Assembly (NCBI GenBank): GCA_002428485.1
Contig: DIWM01000045.1
Span: 139,157-203,156, forward strand
DNA: 64,000 bases
DNA from: Deltaproteobacteria bacterium UBA6106
Lineage (GTDB): Bacteria; Desulfobacterota; Syntrophorhabdia; Syntrophorhabdales; Syntrophorhabdaceae
Direction of reading: 5' to 3'
In this document: piece after piece, positions 16,320-25,552 of the stretch
Numbering within the stretch: the first letter of the stretch is position 1
How the letters are laid out: each line of letters begins with the position of its first letter
Position numbers and translations under genes: made by a program
The notes under the pieces: model-generated
The model's input: the letters and a program-made list of their open reading frames with translations, nothing else
Database searches by the model: none
Told to the model about the DNA's origin: nothing

Positions 16320-18722
16320 ATGAATATGGTTAAAGGCAGGACGGTAATATTGTGCGGGGCAGCCATTTGTCTTCTTGTCGCAGGCACATGGCTCCTGTCC
16401 CATCTTGTTTACTCGTCGGAGATCAAACCGCAATCACCGCCCCCGGCATTTGCCGGCTCCGGAAGCTGCCGTGAATGCCATGAAAGATTCTATCAGCTCT
16501 GGTCAACATCCTTCCACGGTCTCGCTATGCAGCCCTATACTGCGCCATTCGCCCGCGCAAAGCTCACCCCCCAGAAGGATAATGTCGTCATTGGAAGATA
16601 CCACTACCGTGCTGATATATCTGAGAGCGCCGGCTGGGTCACTGAAAACGGTCCGGAGGGCAAAAAAAAATACCGGATCGAACATGTCCTCGGCGGAAAG
16701 AACGTCTATTATTTCCTCACACCCCTTGAAAAGGGGCGTCTGCAAACACTGCCTGTCGCGTACGATGTGCGAAAAAAAGAATGGTTTGATACGGCGGCAA
16801 GCGGCATCCGCCATGTACCCGGGCGCAGGCCCGACGAACCGGTAAACTGGAAGGACCGTCCTTATACATTCAATACCGCATGCTACAACTGCCACGTGAG
16901 CCAGCTTTCCACCAACTATGACGAAAAAACGGATACCTACCATACCACGTGGCGGGAAGCAGGCATCAACTGTGAGACCTGCCACGGCCCCGCAGAAGGA
17001 CATAACAGGCTATTCCGTATGACACCGAAAGGGCAAAGACCAAAAGATATGAAGATCATAAGCGTCGGCAGCTTTACCCCGGAACAGCATAACGCCACCT
17101 GTTCCGCCTGTCATGCCAAGGCGATGCCGCTTACAAACAGCTTCAAGCCGAAGGGCAGGTTCTTCGACCACTTTGACCTCGTAACGCTTGAGGACCCCGA
17201 TTTCTATCCTGACGGACGCGACCTGGGAGAAAATTATACCTATACGGGATGGCGGATGAGCCCCTGCGCACAATCTGGCAAGCTTCATTGCGTCTCATGC
17301 CACACATCGAGCGGCCGGTATCGTTTCAGGGCGGAAGAAAAGGCAAACAACGCCTGCATGCCCTGCCACGAAAAACATGTGAAGAATGCCCCGGCGCATA
17401 CCCGCCATAAAGCAGGCAGCACGGGCAACAGATGCATCTCCTGCCACATGCCGGCAACGGATTTCGCCAGAATGAGCCGCAGCGACCACTCCATGCTTCC
17501 CCCAACTCCCCTTGCGACCATCAGGTTCAAATCGCCGAACGCCTGCAATATCTGCCACAGCGAGCAGGACGCACAATGGGCAGACGCATGGGTGAGGAAA
17601 TGGCGAACCCGCGATTACCAGGTGCCCCTTGTATACCGCGCAGGGCTTATCGACGCGGCGAGAAGGCGCGACTGGTCAGGCCTTTCCGAGATGTTAAGCT
17701 ATCTCACACAAAAAGACCGCGACGAGATTTTTGCCGTCTCCCTTATACGCCTCCTCAGGGCCTGCGGCGACGAAAAGAAATGGCCGGTGATCTTAAAGAT
17801 GACGGGCGATCCTTCGCCCCTCGTACGGGCTGCAGCGGCAGAATCGCTTTCAGGCTTTCCTTCCAGGGAAAGTATCAAGGCGCTTGTCGCAGCCGCAGGA
17901 GACGATTATCGTCTTGTGCGCATCAGGTCTGCTACAGCGCTGTCTTATCTTCCAAGGATGCGTTTCAGCGAGGACGATACAAAAAAGGTGAAGGCAGCCA
18001 CAGAAGAATACCTGGCATCGATCAGAACCTATTCTGACCAGTGGAATTCCCATTACAACCTCGGAAATTATTACCTGAATCAGGGCAACCTGTCCTCTGC
18101 GATCGCAGCTTATGAGAAGTCTCTCACCTTTGAGCCGGGGGCGTTACTGCCGCTCGTCAATATGTCGATCGCCTATGCGCGTACAGGCAACAACGCTCAA
18201 GCCGAAAAAGCCCTTGGGAAGGCCCTTGACATTGAACCGTCGAATGCCGAGGCGAATTTCAACATGGGGCTTATCAAGTCAGAGAAAGACGACCAGGGCG
18301 GGGCGGAAAAATACTTCCTGGCAGCCCTGAAATCTGACCCGCAGATGCCGCAGGCAGCATACAATCTCTGCGTTATACTCTCAAAGAACCGCTTGGGTGA
18401 GGCGCTTCCATACTGCCAGAGGGCCGTCGATCTCCTTCCCTATGAACCACGGTACGCTTACACCCTCGCTTTTTACAAAAACCGGCAGGGAGATATAGCG
18501 GGGGCCACAAAAGTGCTCCAGAACACCATCAAGCAGCAGCCCTTTTACGGGGATGCATACATCCTGCTTGGCGAGATCTATGAAAAACAGGGCAAAGCGT
18601 CGGACGCCAAAACCCTTTACCTTGAAGGCCTGACAAAAAATGCTATACCGTCCTCTTACCGCCAGCGCTTCAGTGAGAGGCTGAAGGCATTAACACCGCC
18701 GGGGGAAACAGGCAAACAATAA
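16320..18722 (+). CDS. Octahaem c-type cytochrome with HEAT-like and TPR domains
   Basis: An 800-residue protein with an N-terminal membrane anchor or signal (residues 8-30). Eight CXXCH haem sites are at about residues 50, 188, 218, 261, 324, 346, 372 and 409 (CRECH, CYNCH, CETCH, CSACH, CVSCH, CMPCH, CISCH, CNICH). A HEAT-like block follows (about 490-560), then TPR repeats to about 790. The haem part resembles the cytochrome c554 / multihaem family. It is probably periplasmic and membrane-tethered, for electron transfer, with the repeats as docking surface. No oxidoreductase partner lies next to it, and the electron acceptor cannot be told. Confidence 0.88.
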   Translation: MNMVKGRTVILCGAAICLLVAGTWLLSHLVYSSEIKPQSPPPAFAGSGSCRECHERFYQLWSTSFHGLAMQPYTAPFARAKLTPQKDNVVIGRYHYRADISESAGWVTENGPEGKKKYRIEHVLGGKNVYYFLTPLEKGRLQTLPVAYDVRKKEWFDTAASGIRHVPGRRPDEPVNWKDRPYTFNTACYNCHVSQLSTNYDEKTDTYHTTWREAGINCETCHGPAEGHNRLFRMTPKGQRPKDMKIISVGSFTPEQHNATCSACHAKAMPLTNSFKPKGRFFDHFDLVTLEDPDFYPDGRDLGENYTYTGWRMSPCAQSGKLHCVSCHTSSGRYRFRAEEKANNACMPCHEKHVKNAPAHTRHKAGSTGNRCISCHMPATDFARMSRSDHSMLPPTPLATIRFKSPNACNICHSEQDAQWADAWVRKWRTRDYQVPLVYRAGLIDAARRRDWSGLSEMLSYLTQKDRDEIFAVSLIRLLRACGDEKKWPVILKMTGDPSPLVRAAAAESLSGFPSRESIKALVAAAGDDYRLVRIRSATALSYLPRMRFSEDDTKKVKAATEEYLASIRTYSDQWNSHYNLGNYYLNQGNLSSAIAAYEKSLTFEPGALLPLVNMSIAYARTGNNAQAEKALGKALDIEPSNAEANFNMGLIKSEKDDQGGAEKYFLAALKSDPQMPQAAYNLCVILSKNRLGEALPYCQRAVDLLPYEPRYAYTLAFYKNRQGDIAGATKVLQNTIKQQPFYGDAYILLGEIYEKQGKASDAKTLYLEGLTKNAIPSSYRQRFSERLKALTPPGETGKQ

Positions 18723-18733
18723 ACCGGTAAGAC

Positions 18734-18764
18734 AGCTCATAGCTGATAGCTCATGGCTCATGGC
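18734..18764. repeat. Family B tandem units
   Basis: CTCATAG, CTGATAG, CTCATGG, CTCATGG: four 7-nt units just after the cytochrome gene. Confidence 0.65.
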
Positions 18765-18837
18765 CCAACATTAAATAACCAATGACCGAATACCCAAACG
18801 TGAACCGTAGAGAAAATAATATCCTGGCAACAACTTG

Positions 18838-18866
18838 TTGATTTGAAAACCTTCTTACCATATAAT
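18838..18866 (+). promoter_or_regulatory. Sigma-70-type promoter of Mla operon 1
   Basis: TTGATT, 17 bases, TATAAT. It lies about 55 bases before the TTG start codon of the first operon gene and just after the repeat, so the operon begins here. Confidence 0.6.
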
Positions 18867-18919
18867 TACTTCATTATCCTTAGGGAGTAACTAATATAAA
18901 TACCTCGGAGATAACACAG

Positions 18920-20050
18920 TTGAAGCAGGGTGAATTGCATTTTGAGAGATCGCGGGAAAACACCCTTACCATCAATATTTCAGGAGACTGGAAGCTTGCC
19001 AATACCCTCCCCTCCTCTGACGACCTCATGAAAGAGATCGATACGGTAATGCCACCGCAACGGATAATCTTCGATGCACGGACCCTGGCTGGATGGGACA
19101 GCGGTATTTTGACCTTTCTTATCAGGCTGAAGCATCACTGTTCCGGAAAGGATACCACTATAGATTTTGGAGGATTGCCCAAGGGAGTTCAGCGGCTTCT
19201 CGATCTCTCATCCGTGGTCCCGGAACGGAAAGAGGCGCGCAGGGAATCGATCCGCGTATCATTGCTGACGCATATCGCTCAAGTAGAGGGCAACATATGG
19301 CACTCCATTCTCGAGATGCTGAGCTTTCTCGGGGAGGTCTCTGTAGCCTTTTTCAGGTTCTTTACCGGCAGGGCAAGGTTTCGCCGCTCTGACCTCATGC
19401 TGACCCTTGAGGAATGCGGAGCAGACGCCCTTGCCATCGTTTCCCTTATCAGCTTCCTCGTCGGCCTCATCCTCGCCTTTGTGGGCTCCATACAGCTCAA
19501 GATGTTCGGGGCGCAGATCTTTATTGCCGATCTCGTCGGCATCGCCATGACGCGGGCGATGGGTGCCATTATGGTAGGGATCATCATGGCAGGACGCACG
19601 GGAGCGGCGTTTGCGGCGAGGATCGGCACCATGCAGGTCAATGAAGAGATCGACGCCCTTAGGACCGCCGGTATATCACCTGTGGAATTCCTCGTCCTTC
19701 CAAGAGTTATCGCCATGACGCTTATGATGCCGCTTCTTACCCTCTATGCGGACCTGATGGGTATGCTTGGCGGTCTCATTGTCAGTGTAACAGGGTTCAA
19801 CATAGGGGTAAACGAATATTTCCAGGAAACAAAAGATGCGGTGGCAATGGCCAACATATGGATCGGGCTTTTCAGCAGTTTTGTCTTCGGCATTCTTGTC
19901 TCTTTTACAGGGTGTCTCCGCGGGATGCAATGCGGGAGGAGCGCCTCCGCGGTCGGCGACGCGACGACATCAGCGGTAGTGACGAGCATCGTGAGCATTG
20001 TCGTAGCGACCGCGATCATCACCATACTGTGCGACGCGCTGGGGATATGA
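18920..20050 (+). CDS. MlaE-family permease with N-terminal STAS domain
   Basis: A 376-residue inner-membrane permease of the Mla phospholipid ABC transporter. Residues 1-100 form a STAS domain, the role held by separate MlaB in E. coli; a Ser sits in the GWDSGILTF loop where STAS proteins have their regulatory Ser/Thr. Residues about 125-376 are the MlaE domain with the GRTGAAFAARIGTMQVNEEIDAL coupling-helix region (split motif). The start is TTG with GGAG nine bases upstream. It overlaps the ATPase gene as ATGA. The fusion removes the need for a separate MlaB. Confidence 0.87.
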   Translation: MKQGELHFERSRENTLTINISGDWKLANTLPSSDDLMKEIDTVMPPQRIIFDARTLAGWDSGILTFLIRLKHHCSGKDTTIDFGGLPKGVQRLLDLSSVVPERKEARRESIRVSLLTHIAQVEGNIWHSILEMLSFLGEVSVAFFRFFTGRARFRRSDLMLTLEECGADALAIVSLISFLVGLILAFVGSIQLKMFGAQIFIADLVGIAMTRAMGAIMVGIIMAGRTGAAFAARIGTMQVNEEIDALRTAGISPVEFLVLPRVIAMTLMMPLLTLYADLMGMLGGLIVSVTGFNIGVNEYFQETKDAVAMANIWIGLFSSFVFGILVSFTGCLRGMQCGRSASAVGDATTSAVVTSIVSIVVATAIITILCDALGI

Positions 20051-20913
20051 TGGAACAGGATAAGGTTACCGCAGGAACCCCCGAGCCTCACATTATTGTC
20101 CGTGATCTGACGATGGCATACGGGGAGCACGTGGTCCAGAAAGATATAACATTTACGGTCAACCGGGGCGATATCTTTATTATCATGGGCGGCAGCGGGT
20201 GCGGCAAAAGCACGCTCCTGAGGCTTTTGATCGGCTTGAAGGAGCCTGCCGGGGGCGAAGTATTATATGGAGATGTGAATCTCTGGAACCTGACCCCTGA
20301 CGAGCGGGAACAATTCATGAGAAATTTTGGCATCCTCTACCAGAGCGGCGCCCTGTGGAGCTCGATGACGCTTGCGGAGAACATATCCCTGCCGCTTGAG
20401 CAATACACTGACCTGAGCCCTGCCCAGATCAATGAGATCATATCACTTAAGCTTTCCCTCGTCGGCCTCGCGGGTTTCGAGGATTATTACCCCTCCGAGC
20501 TCAGCGGCGGGATGAAAAAACGCGCCGGCCTCGCCCGTGCCATGGCCTTTGACCCCGATATACTCTTCTTCGACGAGCCGTCCGCCGGGCTGGACCCTAT
20601 CAGCTCTAAACTTCTCGACGATCTCATCCTCGAGCTCCGTGACAGTCTCGGCACCACTATCGTCGTCGTAACGCATGAACTGGCAAGCATCTTTGCCATA
20701 GGAAACAACTCAGTATTTCTCGACGCAGATACAAAGACCATGATAGCATCAGGGGACCCGAAAAGACTTCTTGTCGAATGCAGGAACCCGACGGTTCACA
20801 GCTTCCTCACCAGGGGAAAGCCCGACGGACAGCCACCAGACGGGGAACCGGCATCACGGTGTTGTGCGGAGCAGCGCAGCACATGCGTGACAGATGAGCA
20901 AGGAAAACACTGA
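20047..20913 (+). CDS. MlaF-family ABC transporter ATPase
   Basis: A 288-residue ATPase with Walker A GGSGCGKST, signature LSGGMKKRAGLARA, Walker B ILFFDEPSAGLDP and H-loop VVVTHE. The signature with KKR is typical of MlaF. It drives lipid movement through the upstream permease. ATG 20047 overlaps the permease stop by four bases. The C-terminal 30 residues are rich in Pro, Cys and charged residues and fall outside the ATPase fold. Confidence 0.9.
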   Translation: MMEQDKVTAGTPEPHIIVRDLTMAYGEHVVQKDITFTVNRGDIFIIMGGSGCGKSTLLRLLIGLKEPAGGEVLYGDVNLWNLTPDEREQFMRNFGILYQSGALWSSMTLAENISLPLEQYTDLSPAQINEIISLKLSLVGLAGFEDYYPSELSGGMKKRAGLARAMAFDPDILFFDEPSAGLDPISSKLLDDLILELRDSLGTTIVVVTHELASIFAIGNNSVFLDADTKTMIASGDPKRLLVECRNPTVHSFLTRGKPDGQPPDGEPASRCCAEQRSTCVTDEQGKH

Positions 20914-20928
20914 AAAAGGAGAAAAGCA

Positions 20929-21864
20929 ATGGCGAAAAAGGCGAGTAAGACCTTGATCGGTACCTTTGTTGTGAGCGCCCTGACGCTTGCCATCCTGGCC
21001 GTTTGGGTCTTCGGCTCGGGCAAATTTTTTGTCGCAAAACTACCCTACGTGCTGTTCTTTGACGGTTCTGTAAAGGGACTCAACGTAGGTTCTCCGGTCG
21101 TATTCAGAGGCGTCAAAATAGGCTCTGTTACAAATATTGTGTTGCGATACAGTTATGTAAACAGGTCATTCCTCATCCCTGTCTATGTGGAGCTGGACCC
21201 CAGGGCAGTCATCACCGACAGACCGCAGGCGTCAGGCCGGCAGGACCAGTTTTCCCAGCTTATTGAAAAAGGCCTTCGCGCACAGCTTCAGATGCAAAGT
21301 TTCGTCACCGGCCAGCTCATGATCTATCTCGACTTTTTCCCTGATAAGAAGATCAGGCTTGTTGGCCTTGAAGACAGGTGCCCGGAGATCCCGACCATAC
21401 CTTCCAGTATAGACGAGATCCTGAAGACAGCTGAAGAGATCAACTGGAAGAAGCTGTTTGATAAGATCAGCAACGCCGTTGACGGCATCGACAAAGCGGT
21501 CAATTCCAGGGAATTCACCGCGAGCATCAAATCACTGGATGAGGCGAGCAGGGAACTCAAACCTGTTCTTTTAGCCATAAAAGACGCGACGGGAGATATA
21601 CGCAAGGTTGTCGCGAAGGGTGATAAGCTACCGGAACAGATTGAACAAACCCTGGTGGTCGTTAAAAAGACCTTGCAGGAGGCAGAGCAGACACTCACAA
21701 CATACCGTGAAATTATCTCGGAAAATTCGGTGCTGACCCACGAGATCAATACGACCCTCGAGGAGGTATCGAATACTGTCCGGTCGGTCCGATATCTCAC
21801 AGACTACCTCGAGCAACATCCTGAATCATTGATCTCAGGAAAAAAGACCGGCAAAGGAGAATAG
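20929..21864 (+). CDS. MlaD-family MCE-domain protein
   Basis: A 311-residue membrane-anchored periplasmic lipid-binding protein. One N-terminal helix (about residues 10-33) is followed by a single MCE domain (FDGSVKGLNVGSPVVFRGVKIG) and a long helical coiled region to the C-terminus, longer than in E. coli MlaD (183 residues). The long helix is closer to PqiB/LetB-type or Mce tunnels and may bridge part of the periplasm. It is the third gene of the operon, 15 bases after the ATPase gene. Confidence 0.87.
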   Translation: MAKKASKTLIGTFVVSALTLAILAVWVFGSGKFFVAKLPYVLFFDGSVKGLNVGSPVVFRGVKIGSVTNIVLRYSYVNRSFLIPVYVELDPRAVITDRPQASGRQDQFSQLIEKGLRAQLQMQSFVTGQLMIYLDFFPDKKIRLVGLEDRCPEIPTIPSSIDEILKTAEEINWKKLFDKISNAVDGIDKAVNSREFTASIKSLDEASRELKPVLLAIKDATGDIRKVVAKGDKLPEQIEQTLVVVKKTLQEAEQTLTTYREIISENSVLTHEINTTLEEVSNTVRSVRYLTDYLEQHPESLISGKKTGKGE

Positions 21865-21865
21865 C

Positions 21866-22492
21866 ATGAAAGACCATGTATTTTTCCGTATAACCATATT
21901 TTTTATCGGGATCATATCGCTCCTTGTTGCCGGGTGCGGCAGCTCGACTCCCTCCAGGTTCTATACCTTAACCTCGCTCAAGTCTGCAGAGCCAATGCAG
22001 CAGCCCGCCGGAGAAAAGATCAAAACGATCGTTCGTATTGGTCCGGTAGATATACCCGACTACCTGGACAAGCCGCAGATCGTTACACGTACAGGTCAGA
22101 ACGAGCTCTCTATCGCCGAGTTCGACAGGTGGGGAGGCTCGCTCAGAAACGATATAAGCCGCGTGCTCATTGAAAACCTTTCATCAACCCTTGCCGCCGG
22201 CCACGTTACCGTCGTACCCTGGAAACAATACGCGCCGGGGACATACAGGGTGCCGTTGACGATCACGCGCCTCGATGTGACTCCCGGCGGGAATCTTTAC
22301 CTGAAAGCGCAGTTCAGCATCATAGACAAAGACGGGAAAACAGTGACCGCTTTCAGGGAATCAAGCTTCAGCAAACCTGTCAACGGAACAGGGTATAACG
22401 TGGTGGTCACTGCAATAAGCGATGCCCTTGCAGACTTAAGCCAGGAGATCGCCGCCTCAGTGAAATCCGCTATCGCAAAGCGAGGCAACTAA
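21866..22492 (+). CDS. ABC-type transport auxiliary lipoprotein (PqiC/YmbA-like, DUF330)
   Basis: A 208-residue lipoprotein: the signal ends in LLVAGC (Cys 24). SRFYTL after the lipobox and the VRIGPVDIPDYLDKPQIVTR segment are hallmarks of the PqiC/YmbA family, which sits at the outer membrane and contacts MCE tunnels. Its presence in place of MlaA/MlaC means this operon is a hybrid between Mla and Pqi layouts. It starts two bases after the MlaD stop. Confidence 0.85.
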   Translation: MKDHVFFRITIFFIGIISLLVAGCGSSTPSRFYTLTSLKSAEPMQQPAGEKIKTIVRIGPVDIPDYLDKPQIVTRTGQNELSIAEFDRWGGSLRNDISRVLIENLSSTLAAGHVTVVPWKQYAPGTYRVPLTITRLDVTPGGNLYLKAQFSIIDKDGKTVTAFRESSFSKPVNGTGYNVVVTAISDALADLSQEIAASVKSAIAKRGN

Positions 22493-22542
22493 GGAAGTGA
22501 CAAAGAACAGAAATATCCTTGTGCCCGGGGCTGAACACCTGC

Positions 22543-22586
22543 GCGACGCAAGGGGTTAATCGCCCGAGGACTTACGCCTTACGGAT
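22543..22586. repeat. Degenerate family A palindrome
   Basis: GCGACGCAAGGGGTTAATCG faces ACTTACGCCTTACGG; it is an eroded copy before the GMP synthase subunit gene. Confidence 0.55.
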
Positions 22587-22630
22587 TTATAGAAGCCGGC
22601 AGCTTGATATATCAAGACAAGGAGGGTTAC

Positions 22631-23599
22631 ATGAGTAAAATCAAAGAGATACCGTTGCAGCAGCTTAAGACCAGGGAATTCATCAAAGAACAGGTAGCAG
22701 ATATCTCAAAGATAGTGGACAAGGGTATTGCTATCAATGCCCTCTCCGGTGGGGTTGATTCATCGGTCGTTACACTGCTTGGTTTCAATGCCTTGGGCAG
22801 GAGGCTTAAAACATACTTTATCGACAGCGGCCTCATGCGGCACAAAGAACCCCAATATGTTGTCTCGCTCTTCAGAAAATTAGGGGTCTCTGTAGAGATC
22901 GTTGATGCAAAGAACCAGTTCTTTAATGCATTAAAAGGGCTCACAGACCCGGAGCAAAAAAGAGAGGCGATCACCCACGTCTTTTACAAGGAAATTTTCG
23001 GCGGTCTTGTTAAAAAAAGCGGCGCCAGATACCTCCTACAGGGCACCAATTATACCGACGTGGAGGAGACTGTAGCGGGAATAAAAAGGCAGCACAACAT
23101 CCTCGCACAGCTCGGTATCGACACAAAAGAGGTCTATGGATATCACGTGCTGGAGCCGCTTATCCGGCTAAGGAAAAGCGGTATACGGAAGGTCGGGCAA
23201 GCGCTTGGACTGCCCGCTGAGCTGTATAAAAGGCCACCGTTTCCCGGACCCGCCCTCGCAGCAAGGGTCATCGGCGAGGTAACACCGCAAAAGGTCGAGG
23301 TAGTGAGGAAGGCAACGAAGATAGTCGAGGAAGAACTTTACAGGACAGGGGCGTTCCAGTACCTGGCGATCCTTCACGAAGACCGGGTAACGGGGATACG
23401 GAAGCACAAAAGGGACTTTGGCCTCCAGATAGAGGTGAGGTGCTGGGAGAGCATTGACGCAAAAGTGGCTACCCCGACAAAGCTCTCATATGATAAGCTC
23501 CTGAAGCTCGGCGACAGGATAACGACCGAGGTGCCCGGGGTTGTAAGCGTAACCTATAATATTACGAGAAAGCCGCCGTCAACAATTGAGGCAATTTAG
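22631..23599 (+). CDS. guaA: GMP synthase ATP-pyrophosphatase subunit, stand-alone
   Basis: A 322-residue protein equal to the C-terminal half of GuaA. It has the PP-loop LSGGVDSSVV, the XMP-binding region YLLQGTNYTDV, the FPGPALAARVIGEVTP motif and the dimerisation domain ending KPPSTIEAI. The class I glutaminase domain present in most bacterial GuaA is absent, and no separate glutaminase gene is nearby. It makes GMP from XMP with ammonia, either with a partner amidotransferase elsewhere or as a paralogue. ATG 22631 follows AAGGAGGG. Confidence 0.85.
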   Translation: MSKIKEIPLQQLKTREFIKEQVADISKIVDKGIAINALSGGVDSSVVTLLGFNALGRRLKTYFIDSGLMRHKEPQYVVSLFRKLGVSVEIVDAKNQFFNALKGLTDPEQKREAITHVFYKEIFGGLVKKSGARYLLQGTNYTDVEETVAGIKRQHNILAQLGIDTKEVYGYHVLEPLIRLRKSGIRKVGQALGLPAELYKRPPFPGPALAARVIGEVTPQKVEVVRKATKIVEEELYRTGAFQYLAILHEDRVTGIRKHKRDFGLQIEVRCWESIDAKVATPTKLSYDKLLKLGDRITTEVPGVVSVTYNITRKPPSTIEAI

Positions 23600-23654
23600 A
23601 AAAACAGGTTTTTATTCGAGGGCTTGAGCCAGGGACATCTGTTTGTTTGTATGC

Positions 23655-23682
23655 TTGACTTTTACAAAACTTTATATATAAT
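23655..23682 (+). promoter_or_regulatory. Sigma-70-type promoter and long leader of the cold-shock gene
   Basis: TTGACT, 16 bases, TATAAT. Transcription would start near 23690, leaving a leader of about 105 bases rich in A/T with a small hairpin (CAAAAATcttcATTTTTG). Long structured leaders are typical of cspA-type mRNAs, where they control translation with temperature. Confidence 0.65.
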
Positions 23683-23793
23683 AAAGTTGAAGATCGGAAA
23701 TTTTTGTTAGTTGCATCCACAAAAATCTTCATTTTTGTAGCTTCTTCTTAACACAGTTCCGTATTCTTCAACATTCTACAAAGGAGGTAGCCC

Positions 23794-23994
23794 ATGGCAA
23801 AAGGAACTGTGAAATGGTTCAACGAGTCGAAAGGCTTTGGTTTTATAACCAAAGAAGACGGCGACGACGTTTTTGTTCACTACTCAGCCATCCAGGACAG
23901 CGGTTTCAAATCACTGTCTGAAGGTCAGCAAGTAGAGTTCGATGTCGTAAACGGCCCCAAGGGTCCTGCTGCAGCAAATGTAGTAAAACTCTAA
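23794..23994 (+). CDS. Cold-shock protein, CspA family
   Basis: A 66-residue single cold-shock domain. RNP1 is KGFGFI and RNP2 is VFVHYSAI; the start MAKGTVKWFNESKGFGFI is canonical. It is an RNA chaperone in the cytoplasm. The gene has its own promoter, a long leader and a terminator, so it is monocistronic. The ribosome site AAAGGAGG is strong. Confidence 0.96.
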   Translation: MAKGTVKWFNESKGFGFITKEDGDDVFVHYSAIQDSGFKSLSEGQQVEFDVVNGPKGPAAANVVKL

Positions 23995-24002
23995 GCCAAC
24001 GA

Positions 24003-24030
24003 AGCAGGTTCGGGAAACCCTGAACCTGCT
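24003..24030 (+). terminator. Intrinsic terminator of the cold-shock gene
   Basis: AGCAGGTTC and GAACCTGCT form a 9-bp stem with an inner GGG/CCC extension, followed by TTTCCTCTTTT. Confidence 0.8.
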
Positions 24031-24056
24031 TTCCTCTTTTTCAGCCATTAACTGAC

Positions 24057-24166
24057 AGTATATCGAATGTCGTAGTGCGTATATCGAAACAACCAGAGAA
24101 CCCTAAGGCTTTAGAGGATACGCCTGAAGTTACTCTATACTATATACAATATACAGTTCGCATAGA
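24057..24166. repeat. Family C heptamer repeat with both arms
   Basis: The left arm has GTATATC, GAATGTC, GTAGTGC, GTATATC units (24057-24087). The right arm has ACTATAT, ACAATAT, ACAGTTC units (24131-24165). The 7-nt period is kept in both. Confidence 0.7.
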
Positions 24167-24442
24167 CTAAGAGCTGTCTTTTCCTTTCTGTTCGAGTATC
24201 TCCAGCTTTCTGACCGTTAGTTCGTCAACCTTCAGTTTTCCGATCGTTAATTCATCAATTTCAGATTTACCGGTTTTCGTTTTTCTGATTATAAGACGAC
24301 CGATTGCCACTGACCCTATTGCCAGGGCGCCGATTGCCATAGCGCCGGCAGCCATCGCGCACACCGCAGCTCCTTTTACAGGTGCTTTCACAACATTTTT
24401 TCCCTTTTCACCCTTTTTTTCTGTCATTTTTTTGCCGGGCAT
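24167..24442 (-). CDS. Small protein with hydrophobic stretch and five-residue repeats
   Basis: About 91 residues, function unknown. A basic N-terminus precedes an Ala/Gly/Ile-rich stretch with the repeats AIGALAIGSVAIG, then pentad-like repeats (DELTIGKLKVDELTVRKLEI). The regular spacing of hydrophobic residues suggests a short beta-solenoid or a membrane helix followed by strands. ATG 24442 was taken, with GAGGGGG upstream; GTG 24451 is possible. Confidence 0.55.
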   Translation of the reverse strand: MPGKKMTEKKGEKGKNVVKAPVKGAAVCAMAAGAMAIGALAIGSVAIGRLIIRKTKTGKSEIDELTIGKLKVDELTVRKLEILEQKGKDSS

Positions 24443-24465
24443 TATTATCACCCCCTCTGGTTACC

Positions 24466-24580
24466 CGATACTCGTACCTCGTACCTCGATCCTTGATACT
24501 TGTTTTATACAACCATCATCAAGCATCCAGCATCAGGTATTCGGTTTGCTATATACTATATACGATATACTATCTACTGT
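24466..24580. repeat. Three further 7-nt-period stretches side by side
   Basis: CGTACCT/CGATCCT units (24467-24505), CATCAAG/CATCCAG/CATCAGG units (about 24516-24540) and ACTATAT/ACGATAT units (24548-24578) follow each other in the 140-base gap between two minus-strand genes. Confidence 0.7.
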
Positions 24581-24582
24581 TC

Positions 24583-25464
24583 TTAGCTGCTTAGCAGCCT
24601 TTCCATCTCGATGACCTCCTCGTCCACCTCTTCAAGGTCCCATATGAACTTTACTATGTCCATCTCGTTGATGGCCGGAGAGGCCGCCTCAAGCACCTTG
24701 AATGCGTCCGTATCGGAAAAAACAACGCCGCTCATGTCTCCGCCGAAACCCAAAAAACGCACCCTTGCCATCTGGTTTGCGAGCGACACTATGGCAACAA
24801 CGCTTCTGTTTTCTTCCGGGGCCTCCTGTACCGCGTGATGGTATTGTGCGGCATGAGAAAACACCGGCGGCAGCCTCCACTTCTTCATGATCAACCCCCC
24901 TACTGCGTCATGTGATTCGCCGATAATACGTTTTTCCGCCTCCCGTATAGGAATGCTCTCGTCATAGGTTGTCTGGATCACCATCGTGTATATGTCATGG
25001 GCAATCCTATCCAGTATGACCTTGCCGACATCATGGAGGAGGCCCAAAAAATAGATAATATCCTTATCCCCTATCTTCAGCTCTTTGCATAGCCTTTTCG
25101 CGATCACACCTGTTGCCACCGAGTGCTTCCAGAATTCGTCAAGGTTAAAGGTCTGGGCGCTGCGGGACGGCGCCAGCGCCTTGTAGGCACCGCAGGCTAT
25201 GCAGATCATCGTGATCTCTTTCAGCCCCAGCATCCGCAGCGCATGGTCAACTGCCGAGACCTGGTATGGGAGCCTGTAAAACGCTGAGTTCACCACTTTC
25301 AGTACGTTCATGCTCATTGACGGGTCTTTCGAGATGATCCTGACCAGGGTATTTATATCCACATCCTCATTGTTAAGCGCCTTAAGCAACTCGTCCATAA
25401 CAACAGGTACAGGAGGCAGGTAATTGATTGCATGCCCAACTTTTTCAGCGAAATTCTCTATCAC
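24583..25464 (-). CDS. HDOD domain protein
   Basis: About 293 residues. The HDOD domain starts at LPPVPVVMDELL and includes IISKDPSMSMNVLKVVNSAFY and the HD-like FLGLLHDVGK. HDOD proteins lack the full metal site of HD phosphodiesterases and act in signalling, often with two-component or c-di-GMP systems. No receiver or output domain is fused. GTG 25464, five bases after GAGGT, was preferred; the open frame extends to a TTG at 25497 without a ribosome site. Confidence 0.83.
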   Translation of the reverse strand: MIENFAEKVGHAINYLPPVPVVMDELLKALNNEDVDINTLVRIISKDPSMSMNVLKVVNSAFYRLPYQVSAVDHALRMLGLKEITMICIACGAYKALAPSRSAQTFNLDEFWKHSVATGVIAKRLCKELKIGDKDIIYFLGLLHDVGKVILDRIAHDIYTMVIQTTYDESIPIREAEKRIIGESHDAVGGLIMKKWRLPPVFSHAAQYHHAVQEAPEENRSVVAIVSLANQMARVRFLGFGGDMSGVVFSDTDAFKVLEAASPAINEMDIVKFIWDLEEVDEEVIEMERLLSS

Positions 25465-25552
25465 ACAATTAACCTCACGCGGGTTTACTACCAGCAACCT
25501 AATAGTATCATCGGATATAACTGCGAAAACCTTAAGGAAAAAGGTGGAGCCC

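Noticed and set aside
24382..24594. Open frames over 24382-24614
   Set aside because: They run through the 7-nt repeats and have no ribosome site or domain.
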